From positions 1 to 64,000 of the forward strand of contig CAJUDY010000020.1 in assembly GCA_910584945.1 (NCBI GenBank): a DNA stretch of 64,000 nt, written 5' to 3'. Position numbers and translations under genes: made by a program. The notes under the pieces are model-generated. The model had not been told where the DNA came from and searched no databases. It worked only from the letters and a program-made list of their open reading frames with translations. The stretch's first letter is position 1. Each line of letters begins with the position of its first letter. Of this stretch, positions 52,538 to 60,152 are shown one piece after another. The stretch comes from an uncultured Lachnospiraceae bacterium. GTDB lineage: Bacteria; Bacillota; Clostridia; Lachnospirales; Lachnospiraceae.

Positions 52538-53359
52538 ATGAAAGTGGCACTTGGACAGTTACAATTATGTTGGGAAGATAAGGAAGCGAATCTTCGGGTG
52601 GTGGAGGCGTATCTGGAGCGGCTGTCCGAACTGGGAACGGAGCTTTTCCTGCTTCCGGAGATGAGTTTGACCGGCTTTTCCATGCAGACCGAAAAGACCA
52701 AAGAGTCGTCGGGTGAGACGGTGGACCGGGCGCGGCGGCTGGCAGAGAAGTATCAAACGGCCCTGGGAGTGGGCTGGGTCAAAGACTGCGGAGCGCTTTG
52801 CGAGAATCATTACTCCATTGTGACGCCGGAAGGAGAACTTCTGGACGCGGTAAAGCTGCATCCTTTCCGGTTTGGCAGAGAGCATGAATATTTTCAGGGA
52901 GGAGAACATCTTTCAGTCTGTGAATACAGAGGGTTTCGCATCGGCGTGCAGATCTGCTATGATCTTCGTTTTCCGGAGCCTTTCCAGGCGCTGTCGAAAT
53001 ATGCGGATCTGATTCTGGTGCCCTCCAACTGGCCGGCCTCCAGGCGCAGCCACTTCAAATGTCTTCTGAAGGCCCGCGCCATCGAAAATATGGTGTATCT
53101 GGCCGGAATCAACTGCGCCGGGGAGATTGGAGAGCAGTTTTACTCCGGGGATTCCAGGATCTATGCGCCGGATGGGACGAAGCTGAAAAAGGAGATTGTC
53201 TGCCTGCCGGGAAGGTGCATCAAGGAGCAGGTACAGGTCTACGAACTGCAAAACGACATACATAAATACAGAGAGTGTTTTCCGGTCCGGAAAGACCGGA
53301 GAGAAGCGCTCTATCAAAAATTACAGGAAGAGATACAGGACTATGAAAGAAAAGAATGA
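52538..53359 (+). CDS. Carbon-nitrogen hydrolase (nitrilase/omega-amidase type)
   Basis: 273 residues. The catalytic triad of the nitrilase superfamily is visible: E41 (LLPEMSLTGF), K106 (VKLHPF) and C140 (QICYDLRFPE). Closest in look to omega-amidase/YafV-type enzymes that hydrolyse alpha-keto acid amides. No strong ribosome-binding site is within range; GGAAC of the leader motif may serve. The 3' end overlaps the next start by 17 bp, coupling it to the alarmone synthetase gene. Confidence 0.88.
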   Translation: MKVALGQLQLCWEDKEANLRVVEAYLERLSELGTELFLLPEMSLTGFSMQTEKTKESSGETVDRARRLAEKYQTALGVGWVKDCGALCENHYSIVTPEGELLDAVKLHPFRFGREHEYFQGGEHLSVCEYRGFRIGVQICYDLRFPEPFQALSKYADLILVPSNWPASRRSHFKCLLKARAIENMVYLAGINCAGEIGEQFYSGDSRIYAPDGTKLKKEIVCLPGRCIKEQVQVYELQNDIHKYRECFPVRKDRREALYQKLQEEIQDYERKE

Positions 53360-54044
53360 ATGGATTGCCATGGGAGCTCTGGAGGGGATGGAGCTTTTAA
53401 AACAGCTTGCGGGAGGACAGATTGCGGATACGCCGATTCGGATTCATCCTTTTATGACGCTGCTGATGCAGTACCGCTGTGCCATTCGGGAGATCGAGAC
53501 GAAGCTGAAAGTACTGAATGAAGAGTTTTCCCTGGCCCATGAGCGCAATCCGATTGAGTTGATTGAGAGCCGCGTAAAAGAACCCGCCAGCATTGTGGAG
53601 AAGATGAACCGGAAAGGATACGAGTTGTCGGTGGAAAGCATCGAGGAGAACTTAAATGATGTGGCAGGAGTCCGGGTCATCTGTTCTTTTGTGGAGGACA
53701 TCTATTATCTGGCGTCCATGCTGTCCGCCCAGGATGACCTGGAGGTGGTGATGGTCAAGGATTATATTAAGAATCCGAAAAAAAACGGGTACCGGAGCCT
53801 TCATCTGATCATCCGGATTCCGATCTTTCTTTCCAGCGAGAAGAAGTACATGCGGGTGGAGGTGCAGTTTCGGACCATCGCCATGGATTTTTGGGCCAGC
53901 CTGGACCACAAGCTGAAGTACAAGAAGAATGTGAAGAACCCGGAGCTGATCGTAAGTGAACTCCGCAAATGCGCGGATATCATCAGCGGAGTGGACGTGC
54001 GGATGCAGGAGATCCGGAATATGATCGAGGAAGGGGAGCTGTGA
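53343..54044 (+). CDS. Small alarmone synthetase (RelQ/YjbM type)
   Basis: 233 residues from ATG 53343 inside the end of the previous gene. RelA/SpoT synthetase motifs: ESRVKEPASIVEKMNRKGYE for substrate binding, NDVAGVRVICSFVEDIYYLA, YIKNPKKNGYRSLHLII, and VEVQFRTIAMDFWASLDHKLKYK. No hydrolase, TGS or ACT domain is present, so it only makes (p)ppGpp from GTP/GDP and ATP. Highly similar in plan to the Firmicute tetrameric RelQ. A consensus promoter for the next operon starts 18 bp after its stop. Confidence 0.9.
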   Translation: MKEKNEWIAMGALEGMELLKQLAGGQIADTPIRIHPFMTLLMQYRCAIREIETKLKVLNEEFSLAHERNPIELIESRVKEPASIVEKMNRKGYELSVESIEENLNDVAGVRVICSFVEDIYYLASMLSAQDDLEVVMVKDYIKNPKKNGYRSLHLIIRIPIFLSSEKKYMRVEVQFRTIAMDFWASLDHKLKYKKNVKNPELIVSELRKCADIISGVDVRMQEIRNMIEEGEL

Positions 54045-54061
54045 TTTTTTTATAGAAATTT

Positions 54062-54090
54062 TTGACAAGTAACATATGTTACGGTATAAT
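54062..54090 (+). promoter_or_regulatory. Consensus promoter with palindromic operator, rubredoxin operon
   Basis: TTGACA (54062-54067), 17 bp, TATAAT (54085-54090). The spacer holds the perfect palindrome GTAACATATGTTAC (54069-54082). Its position between -35 and -10 suggests repression, plausibly by the Crp/Fnr regulator of the same operon; I recall GTAAC-N4-GTTAC as a clostridial HcpR-type site, which should be checked. Confidence 0.82.
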
Positions 54091-54127
54091 CAGGTAAGAA
54101 AGGGTATCTTAATACAGAACGCCCCCT

Positions 54128-54154
54128 GTAACTGTGAAGGTACTGAACAGTTAC
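54128..54154 (+). repeat. 27-bp palindromic piece of the 133-bp repeat
   Basis: Near-palindrome with arms GTAACTGT / ACAGTTAC that equals, inverted, the first 27 bp of the 133-bp elements at 36987 and 42278. It lies in the rubredoxin leader, 29 bp before the start codon. Confidence 0.7.
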
Positions 54155-54182
54155 CAGGCAATAAAAAATATGGAGGTGCAAA

Positions 54183-54341
54183 ATGAAAAAATATGTATGC
54201 GGCCCCTGCGGCTACGAGTATGATCCGGCGGTCGGCGATCCTGACAACGGTATCGCACCGGGAACTGCGTTTGAGGATCTTCCGGAAGATTGGGTATGCC
54301 CGATCTGCGGAGTAGGCAAGGAAGATTTCGAAGAGGCGTAA
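54183..54341 (+). CDS. Rubredoxin
   Basis: 52 residues, with RBS GGAGG. The four iron ligands are C6-x2-C9 and C39-x2-C42 (KYVCGPCGYEY, DWVCPICGVG), and EDLPEDWVCP is classical. A small cytosolic one-electron carrier; here it probably feeds the flavodiiron protein two genes downstream, as in anaerobic O2/NO detoxification chains. The promoter in front is consensus with an operator-like palindrome. A hairpin after the gene may reduce read-through. Confidence 0.95.
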   Translation: MKKYVCGPCGYEYDPAVGDPDNGIAPGTAFEDLPEDWVCPICGVGKEDFEEA

Positions 54342-54350
54342 GAAGGGATG

Positions 54351-54376
54351 GGGAATGTCACAGGACATTCCCATTT
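54351..54376 (+). terminator. Hairpin between rubredoxin and the Crp/Fnr gene (attenuator-like)
   Basis: Perfect stem GGGAATGTC / GACATTCCC with a 4-nt loop, followed by ATTTT. The short T-run suggests partial termination, so rubredoxin would be made in excess over the downstream products. Confidence 0.65.
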
Positions 54377-54406
54377 TCCGGTTTGCGGGCAAAAGCGGGA
54401 ATACAT

Positions 54407-55084
54407 ATGAAAGACTATCTACAAAGCGCGCTGTTTGGACGGATCTCCCGGGAAGAGGCGACGCGCATGCTTGCCTGTTCCAGGGCGCAGTTCCGGGACT
54501 ATCCGGCCGGAAGCAGGATTTTCGGGGAAAATGATCATCCGAAGTATCTGTACCTTCTTCTGGAAGGGAAAGTGCAGATCTTCAAGCACCTGCCTTCTGG
54601 GAAACGCAATCTTCTGTTCCAGGTGAAGGAGCTGGAGGTGTTCGGAGAGATCTTTGCTTCCACGTCGGAGGAATATTACTGGTACGAGGCGTCCGCTGCA
54701 AAGCCTTCCCGGGTGCTGATGCTTCCTTATCATTTTATCTACGGGGTGTGCAGCAACGCCTGTGATCATCACAAGATGGTGATCCGCAATCTTCTGGATA
54801 TCCAGGCGAAGAACAACTTACAGATGACGAAAAAACTGCATATTATTACCAATACCACCTTAAAGCAGAAGCTGGCTCTGTGGCTGATGGAGGTAAGCGG
54901 CGGGAAGCAAAAAGCGGTGATGGATATGAACCGGGAAGAGCTGGCGGATTATCTGGGGGTCACAAGGCCGTCTCTGTCCCGCACCATGATGGAGATGCAG
55001 AAAAAGGGAATCATCCGGATCGAGGGAAAGACGGTCTGGATCGATCATATGGAAGAACTAGAAAAAATTATGGAGGATGAATGA
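54407..55084 (+). CDS. Crp/Fnr-family transcriptional regulator
   Basis: 225 residues from ATG 54407. The N-terminal cyclic-nucleotide-binding-like beta barrel (RIFGENDHPKYLYLLLEGKVQIFKHLPSGK, EVFGEIFAS) is followed by a dimer helix and a C-terminal HTH, EELADYLGVTRPSLSRTMMEMQKKGII. No N-terminal Fnr-type cysteine cluster is seen; two cysteines (C-S-N-A-C) lie around residue 115. By context it may sense NO or redox through a cofactor, HcpR-like. The weak ribosome-binding site and 4-bp overlap with the next gene place it in the operon. Confidence 0.87.
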   Translation: MKDYLQSALFGRISREEATRMLACSRAQFRDYPAGSRIFGENDHPKYLYLLLEGKVQIFKHLPSGKRNLLFQVKELEVFGEIFASTSEEYYWYEASAAKPSRVLMLPYHFIYGVCSNACDHHKMVIRNLLDIQAKNNLQMTKKLHIITNTTLKQKLALWLMEVSGGKQKAVMDMNREELADYLGVTRPSLSRTMMEMQKKGIIRIEGKTVWIDHMEELEKIMEDE

Positions 55085-56244
55085 TGAAAGACGTAACCGT
55101 TACCGATTCAATCGTATACGTAGGCTGCGACGACAAGGATATTGATCTGTTCGAGAGCCAGTATCATGTACCTAACGGAGTATCCTACAACTCTTATGTG
55201 ATCCTGGACGAGAAGATTGCGGTCATGGACACAACGGACCCCAGAGTCACTGAGGAGTGGCTGTCCAATGTGGAAAAGGTCCTTGGCGGAAAAGAGCCGG
55301 ATTATTTGGTGATCAACCATATGGAGCCGGACCATGCGGGCAATATTCAGAAAATCGCAGAGAAATATCCGAAGATGAAGCTGGTCAGCAACGCGAAAGT
55401 ATTTACTATGCTGCCCCAGTTCTTTGATTTTGATCTGACAGACCGCACCGTAGTGGTAAAAGAAGGAGATACCCTGTCTCTTGGCGCGCACACCCTGCAG
55501 TTTTTCCTGGCGCCCATGGTGCACTGGCCGGAGGCTATGGTGACCTATGAGCAGTCGGAAAAGGTTCTTTTTTCTGCCGACGGTTTCGGCAAATTCGGCG
55601 CTCTGGATACAGAGGAAGAGTGGGCGGACGAGGCAAGACGCTACTTCATCAATATCGTAGGCAAATACGGCGCCCAGGTGCAGGCGCTGCTTAAGAAAGC
55701 GGCGACCCTGGATATCGCGATCATCTGCCCCTTACACGGGCCGATTCTCAAAGAGAACCTTGGCTATTACATCGGGAAATATCTGACCTGGTCCTCCTAT
55801 GAGCCGGAGGAAGAGGGTATCGTGGTGGCCTGCGCTTCCATCCATGGAAATACCAGAAGAGCGATGCAGAAATTTGTAGAGATTCTGAAAGAAAAGGGCG
55901 CGAAGAATGTGGTATTTTTCGACCTGGCAAGGGACGATATGGCGGAGGCCGTCTCCTGCGCATACCGCTATGACCGTCTGGTGCTGGCGAGCGCAACCTA
56001 CGACGCCAGTCTGTTCCCCTGCATGGAGGATTTCCTGTATCACTTGAAGATCAAGAATTTCCAGAACCGGAAAGCAGCCATCGTGGAGAACGGAACCTGG
56101 GCCCCCATGGCCGGAAAGCATATCAAGGCTTATCTGGAGGGAATGAAGAATATCGAGATCGTGGAGCCGGTGGTGACGATCAAGTCCACCATGAGCGAGA
56201 AAAACCTGGAAGAACTGCATGCGCTGGCGGATGCGCTTGTGTAA
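55081..56244 (+). CDS. Flavodiiron protein (FprA-type A flavoprotein)
   Basis: 387 residues. The metallo-beta-lactamase-like half carries the diiron ligands H80-x-E82-x-D84-H85 (NHMEPDHAGN), a later VHWPEAM and a CPLHGPI histidine. The C-terminal flavodoxin half (~255-387) has CASIHGNTRRAMQK binding FMN. Such enzymes reduce O2 to water and/or NO to N2O with electrons from rubredoxin, encoded two genes upstream. Start overlaps the regulator's stop (ATGATG). It ends at a 14-bp palindrome. Confidence 0.95.
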   Translation: MMKDVTVTDSIVYVGCDDKDIDLFESQYHVPNGVSYNSYVILDEKIAVMDTTDPRVTEEWLSNVEKVLGGKEPDYLVINHMEPDHAGNIQKIAEKYPKMKLVSNAKVFTMLPQFFDFDLTDRTVVVKEGDTLSLGAHTLQFFLAPMVHWPEAMVTYEQSEKVLFSADGFGKFGALDTEEEWADEARRYFINIVGKYGAQVQALLKKAATLDIAIICPLHGPILKENLGYYIGKYLTWSSYEPEEEGIVVACASIHGNTRRAMQKFVEILKEKGAKNVVFFDLARDDMAEAVSCAYRYDRLVLASATYDASLFPCMEDFLYHLKIKNFQNRKAAIVENGTWAPMAGKHIKAYLEGMKNIEIVEPVVTIKSTMSEKNLEELHALADALV

Positions 56245-56277
56245 GTCAAATACCCCGCAAGTAGCGGGGTATTTGAC
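56245..56277 (+). terminator. Long perfect hairpin after the flavodiiron gene
   Basis: 14-bp perfect stem GTCAAATACCCCGC / GCGGGGTATTTGAC with a 5-nt loop; there is no T-run, so a processing or stabilising element is as likely as a terminator. Confidence 0.6.
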
Positions 56278-56351
56278 CCTCGCGGCAGTCGCCAAATGCC
56301 TGCAAGCAGTCACTTGGCTCGTTGCTCGCGGGAATCAAATATTTAGGATCG

Positions 56352-56383
56352 AAAAAGCTGCCCGGTACTGGGGCAGCTTTTTT
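56352..56383 (+). terminator. Intrinsic terminator
   Basis: AAAGCTGCCC / GGGCAGCTTT (56354-56363, 56371-56380) with a 7-nt loop, followed by TTT to make a run of six T. It is the true transcription end of the rubredoxin operon. Confidence 0.85.
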
Positions 56384-56387
56384 GTGT

Positions 56388-56758
56388 GCATATACAGCCG
56401 GATCAAAAGTCTGATGGCGCAGAGGCAATCTCTTCTGGAGCGGAAACAGGTATGGGTCGATTCCGCGCCTGAGCACGGGCAGGATACGAAGTACATGCGG
56501 GATCTGATGGACTCCTACGAGGAGCAGTTGAAAGAAATGGATCAGCAGATTGCTCAGGAGACGGCAAGGCAGAACAGCGAGCAGCTGAAAAAACACAGTC
56601 TTCAAAAAAGGAGAAGGAACCGAAAACGAAGCAGGAGATGGAGCAGGAGGAAGAGGAGGAGTGAAGAAAAGAAAGGAGAAATGCAGGCATTTCAAAGGCT
56701 GGATGCAGAGATCATCATTGACAGCGATTTCCGAATTCCCTATAATAAAACACAATAA
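56388..56758 (+). pseudogene. Probable gene fragment, coiled-coil protein of unknown family
   Basis: The open frame contains a plausible helical piece (LMAQRQSLLERKQVWVD, YMRDLMDSYEEQLKEMDQQI) but no good start. It turns into arginine-rich nonsense after a run of six A near 56587. In the neighbouring frame the sequence continues as a natural-looking lysine/glutamate-rich tail ending in five Glu at 56663. I read this as a frameshifted 3' fragment of a gene whose 5' part is gone. Family not recognised. The stretch 56384-56778 holds nothing else. Confidence 0.45.
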
Positions 56759-56778
56759 GGAAAGGCGGGGAAGCGAAG

Positions 56779-57244
56779 ATGGCGAGAGTGATCGGGATTG
56801 GACATCAGGATTTTGGACAGCTGATATCGAAAGGCATTTTTTATGTTGACAAAACCTCGCTGATCAAAGAGTGGTGGGAGAATAACGATGCAGTGACGCT
56901 GATCACCCGGTCCCGGCGTTTTGGCAAGACTTTGAATAGATGGTAGAAGACTGGTTTCTGGAGTCGACGCCGGCGTACAATGAGTTTTTAAAAGCGTTGC
57001 TGGAAGGAGATCTGGATGCCATGAACACCTATATGAATCGAGTGTCCCTCGCGACGTTCAGTCAATTTGACACAGGCAGGCAGCCGTCGGAAGCGGAGCC
57101 GGAGCGCTTTTATCATGGCTTTGTACTGGGACTCATGGTAGATCTGGCGGATCAGTATAGGAAGCAAAAGGGATCTCTCCGGAGAAGATTCGCCGGTATG
57201 GCTTTGCATTTGAGGGGAAACAGGTGCTGATTGGACAACAGTAA
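56779..57244 (+). pseudogene. Deletion remnant of an AAA-ATPase/PD-(D/E)XK gene
   Basis: The first 52 codons match the intact gene at 20457 closely (VIGIGHQDFGQLI, FYVDKTSLIKEWW, TRSRRFGKT) and then hit stops. The following open piece (DWFLESTPAYNEFLKALLEGDL, ERFYHGFVLGL) matches its C-terminal part, and the last bases (RRYGFAFEGKQVLIG) match its very end in another frame. About 1.1 kb of the middle and the nuclease-like motif are missing. Clearly non-functional. Confidence 0.85.
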
Positions 57245-57261
57245 GAAAGGCAGGTGCTGCT

Positions 57262-58386
57262 ATGACCTACAGAGACAATGAAATTCTGGTTCTCTACGGA
57301 GAAGACTATGAGAAAATGACGCTTCGCCTACTGGAAGAGGCGGATCTGGCGGGGCAGATCGGGGACCGAAAGAAGCGCGTCGGAATCAAGCCCAATCTGG
57401 TCTCACCGGTGCCGGCGTCGGACGGGGCGACGACGCATTCGGAAGTGGTGGAAGGGCTTCTTCGCTATCTGACCGAACACGGTTTTCACAATCTGGTCAT
57501 CATGGAAGGCTCCTGGGTCGGGGCCAGGACGAAAGAGGCCTTTTCGGTCTGCGGATACCGGGAGCTGGCCGAAAAGTACGGTCCCAGGCTTGTGGACGCC
57601 CAGAAGGAACGCCCGGTGACCGTGGACTGCAAAGGCATGGAGCTTCACCTGTGCGCCTGCGCGCTGGAAGCAGATTTTATGATCAATGTACCGGTGATGA
57701 AAGGGCACTGTCAGACCCACATCACCTGCGCGTTAAAGAATATGAAAGGTCTGCTGCCGAACTCGGAGAAGCGGAGATTCCATACCATGGGGCTTCATAA
57801 GCCCATCGGGCATCTGGCGGCAGGTATCCGCCAGGATTTTATCCTGGTGGACAGCATCTGCGGGGATTTAAGCTTTGAAGACGGAGGAAACCCAACGGTG
57901 ATGAATCGGATCTTTACCGCCAGGGACCCGGTGCTCTGCGACGCCTATGTGTGCCGTCTTCTCGGCTATGAGACCAAAGAGGTGCCCTATATCGGGATCG
58001 CGGAGTCTCTGGGAGCGGGAAGCGCGGATCTGTCCCGGGCGGTGATCCGGGAGCTGAACGGATCGTCGGATCAGGCAGAGCTTCCGGACCGGAGAAAGGT
58101 CATGCGGCTTTCAGAGGCGGTGGACGAGGTGGACTCCTGCAGCGCCTGCTACGGATACTTGATTCCGGCTCTGGACATGCTGGACAAGGAAGGACTTTTG
58201 AAAGATTTTCCGGAAAAAATCTGTATCGGACAGGGCTATAAGGGGAGAACCGGCGTTCTTGGCGTCGGAAACTGCACCAAAGACTTTGCTCACAGCCTGA
58301 AAGGCTGTCCGCCCACAGAGACGGAGATCTATACATTTTTAAAAGAATATCGAAGGCAGAGAGAGGACCTGGAGGAATCGCATTGA
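57262..58386 (+). CDS. DUF362-family protein
   Basis: 374 residues. DUF362 features: VGIKPNLVSPVPASDGATTHSEVVEGLLRYL, LVIMEGSWVGARTKEAF, FMINVPVMKGHCQTHITCALKNMKGLLP. Paired cysteines near the C-terminus (SCSACYG, GNCTKDF...KGC) could bind an Fe-S cluster, which fits the family's usual link to ferredoxin domains. Function unestablished. RBS GAAAGGCAGG. hflX starts on its stop codon. Confidence 0.83.
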   Translation: MTYRDNEILVLYGEDYEKMTLRLLEEADLAGQIGDRKKRVGIKPNLVSPVPASDGATTHSEVVEGLLRYLTEHGFHNLVIMEGSWVGARTKEAFSVCGYRELAEKYGPRLVDAQKERPVTVDCKGMELHLCACALEADFMINVPVMKGHCQTHITCALKNMKGLLPNSEKRRFHTMGLHKPIGHLAAGIRQDFILVDSICGDLSFEDGGNPTVMNRIFTARDPVLCDAYVCRLLGYETKEVPYIGIAESLGAGSADLSRAVIRELNGSSDQAELPDRRKVMRLSEAVDEVDSCSACYGYLIPALDMLDKEGLLKDFPEKICIGQGYKGRTGVLGVGNCTKDFAHSLKGCPPTETEIYTFLKEYRRQREDLEESH

Positions 58387-59498
58387 GACAGTGGGAATAC
58401 GTGGAGTCAGACAAAAAGGAACGCGCCCTTCTTCTGGGGGTGGACCTGCACGACGGAGAAGATTTTGAGCGCTCCATGGAGGAGTTAGGACAGCTTGTCA
58501 AAGCCTGCGGGATGGAGCCGGCGGGACTCCTGACCCAGAATCTGTCAAAGCTTTCTCAGGCGCTTTATATGGGAAAGGGAAAGCTTTTGGAGGCCCGGGA
58601 GTATCTGGAGGAAGAAGAGATCGACATCGTAATCTTTGACCGGTCTTTGACGCCCACCCAGCTTCGAAATTTGGACCAGATTTTGGACTGTCCGATTCTG
58701 GACCGGACCACGCTGATCCTGGAGATCTTCGCTGTCCGGGCGAAGACCAGGGAGGCGAAGCTTCAGGTGGAGTCCGCCAGGCTCCAGTATATCCTGCCCC
58801 GGCTTACGGGGATGCACAAGGCTTTAAGCCGCCAGGGCGGCGGGAGCGGACTTGCCAACAAAGGGGCGGGGGAGAAAAAGCTGGAGCTGGACCGACGCCG
58901 CGTCGAGAAACGGATGTCGGAGCTTCGCAGGGAACTTGAGAAGGTGGAGCGGGAGCGAAAGACCCAGAGAAAGAGGCGGCAGGGGAGCAGCATACTGCGG
59001 GCTGCCCTGGTGGGCTATACCAACGCGGGAAAATCCACCCTGATGAACGGTATGCTGGATCAGTACACAAGAGACCCCTCAAAAAAGGTGCTGGAAAAAG
59101 ATATGTTGTTCGCAACCCTGGACACGACGGTGCGGAGAATCCATACCGGTCCCGGAGAAGAATTTCTTCTGTCGGACACCGTAGGGTTTATCCATCAGCT
59201 TCCGGTGGGGCTGATCAAAGCCTTTCGCTCTACACTGGAGGAGGCGAAGGAGGCGGATCTTTTGCTCCATGTTCTGGATTACTCGGATGAATCTTACAAA
59301 AAGCAGCGCCAGGTGACCGAGGAGACCCTTCGGGACCTGGGAGCGGGAGATATTCCGGTCCTCTATATCTACAATAAGGCAGATCTTCGGATGGACGCGT
59401 CCCGGCTTCCGGTGATCCGGGACAACCGGATCTACATGTCCGCAAAGACCGGCGCGGGACTCCCGGAGCTTGTTCATATGATTTTGAAAAAACGGTAG
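58383..59498 (+). CDS. hflX: GTPase HflX
   Basis: 371 residues, TTG start eight bases or so after GGAGGA and overlapping the previous stop. The N-terminal HflX domain (YMGKGKLLEAREYLEEEEIDIVIFD, TPTQLRNLDQIL) and a coiled coil with the GGGSGLANKGAGEKKLELDRR loop precede the G domain: GYTNAGKST (~211-219), DTVGFIHQLP, NKADL. HflX binds 50S/70S ribosomes and rescues or splits stalled ones under stress. Length is slightly short of the family average of about 400. Confidence 0.93.
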   Translation: MRQWEYVESDKKERALLLGVDLHDGEDFERSMEELGQLVKACGMEPAGLLTQNLSKLSQALYMGKGKLLEAREYLEEEEIDIVIFDRSLTPTQLRNLDQILDCPILDRTTLILEIFAVRAKTREAKLQVESARLQYILPRLTGMHKALSRQGGGSGLANKGAGEKKLELDRRRVEKRMSELRRELEKVERERKTQRKRRQGSSILRAALVGYTNAGKSTLMNGMLDQYTRDPSKKVLEKDMLFATLDTTVRRIHTGPGEEFLLSDTVGFIHQLPVGLIKAFRSTLEEAKEADLLLHVLDYSDESYKKQRQVTEETLRDLGAGDIPVLYIYNKADLRMDASRLPVIRDNRIYMSAKTGAGLPELVHMILKKR

Positions 59499-59508
59499 GA
59501 GTATAAAA

Positions 59509-60033
59509 ATGGAAATCAAAAAAGCGTCCGGAAGGGAACTTCGCCGGATCAAACGGATGTATCTGGAGGCCTTTCCCAGGGCAGAGCGCAAACCCTTCTG
59601 GATCATGAAGCAGAAAGCCGGACAGGGAGTGATGGAGCTTTTGGCGATTCGGGAGAAAGGGCAGCCGGTGGGGCTTGCCTTTACGGTGCGGTACCAGGAT
59701 CTGGTGCTGCTGGATTACTTTGCCGTCGATCGGAAATGCCGGGGACAGAACTATGGGTCTCGGGCGCTTATGCTTTTAAAAGAACGTTATCAGGACCGGA
59801 GATTTCTTTTGGAAATCGAGCTTCCGGACGGGAAAGCGTCCGACCAGGACGAGCGGGTTCGGCGGAAATGCTTCTATTTAAAAAACGGAATGCAGGAAAC
59901 CGGAATTCAGGTCAGCGTCTTTGGGGTGCCCATGGAGCTTTTGACGGACGGGAAACCGCTGAACTATGAGGAATATCATCGGATTTATAAGGAGGTTATC
60001 GGAACATTCTTTGCCCGAAGGGTAATGCAATGA
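59509..60033 (+). CDS. GNAT-family N-acetyltransferase
   Basis: 174 residues. The GNAT fold is visible: RIKRMYLEAFPRAERKPFW, the beta4 segment LVLLDYFAVDRKCRGQNYGSRALMLLK with the acetyl-CoA loop R-x2-G-x-G/A in variant form, and YLKNGMQETGIQV. Acceptor unknown. RBS TAGGAG, 10 bp after hflX, so probably the same transcript. Confidence 0.85.
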   Translation: MEIKKASGRELRRIKRMYLEAFPRAERKPFWIMKQKAGQGVMELLAIREKGQPVGLAFTVRYQDLVLLDYFAVDRKCRGQNYGSRALMLLKERYQDRRFLLEIELPDGKASDQDERVRRKCFYLKNGMQETGIQVSVFGVPMELLTDGKPLNYEEYHRIYKEVIGTFFARRVMQ

Positions 60034-60074
60034 TAGAGAATCTGTGGTATGATGAAAGGGAATGGTGATTCATC

Positions 60075-60152
60075 ATGCCCGAGCGGTGCACTTACTGCAC
60101 ATCTTCGGAGAACATGATTCAGGAAAGAGACGAGGAGTTTATGAGCATATGA
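60075..60152 (+). CDS. 25-residue CxxC mini-ORF coupled to map
   Basis: Reads MPERCTYCTSSENMIQERDE and five further residues, stopping in a 4-bp ATGA overlap with the map start. The C-x2-C resembles half a zinc knuckle, recalling MetAPs that carry an N-terminal zinc motif. It may be a coupled leader peptide or a frameshifted remnant of an N-terminal extension. The ribosome-binding site is poor. Confidence 0.3.
   Translation: MPERCTYCTSSENMIQERDEEFMSI

Noticed and set aside
53196..53342. Longer N-terminus for the alarmone synthetase
   Set aside because: The extension lies inside the nitrilase gene and does not look like RelQ; ATG 53343 gives the family length.
56219..56387. Coding continuation from the flavodiiron gene into the fragment at 56388
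   Set aside because: This stretch contains two strong hairpins including an intrinsic terminator and reads as non-protein sequence.
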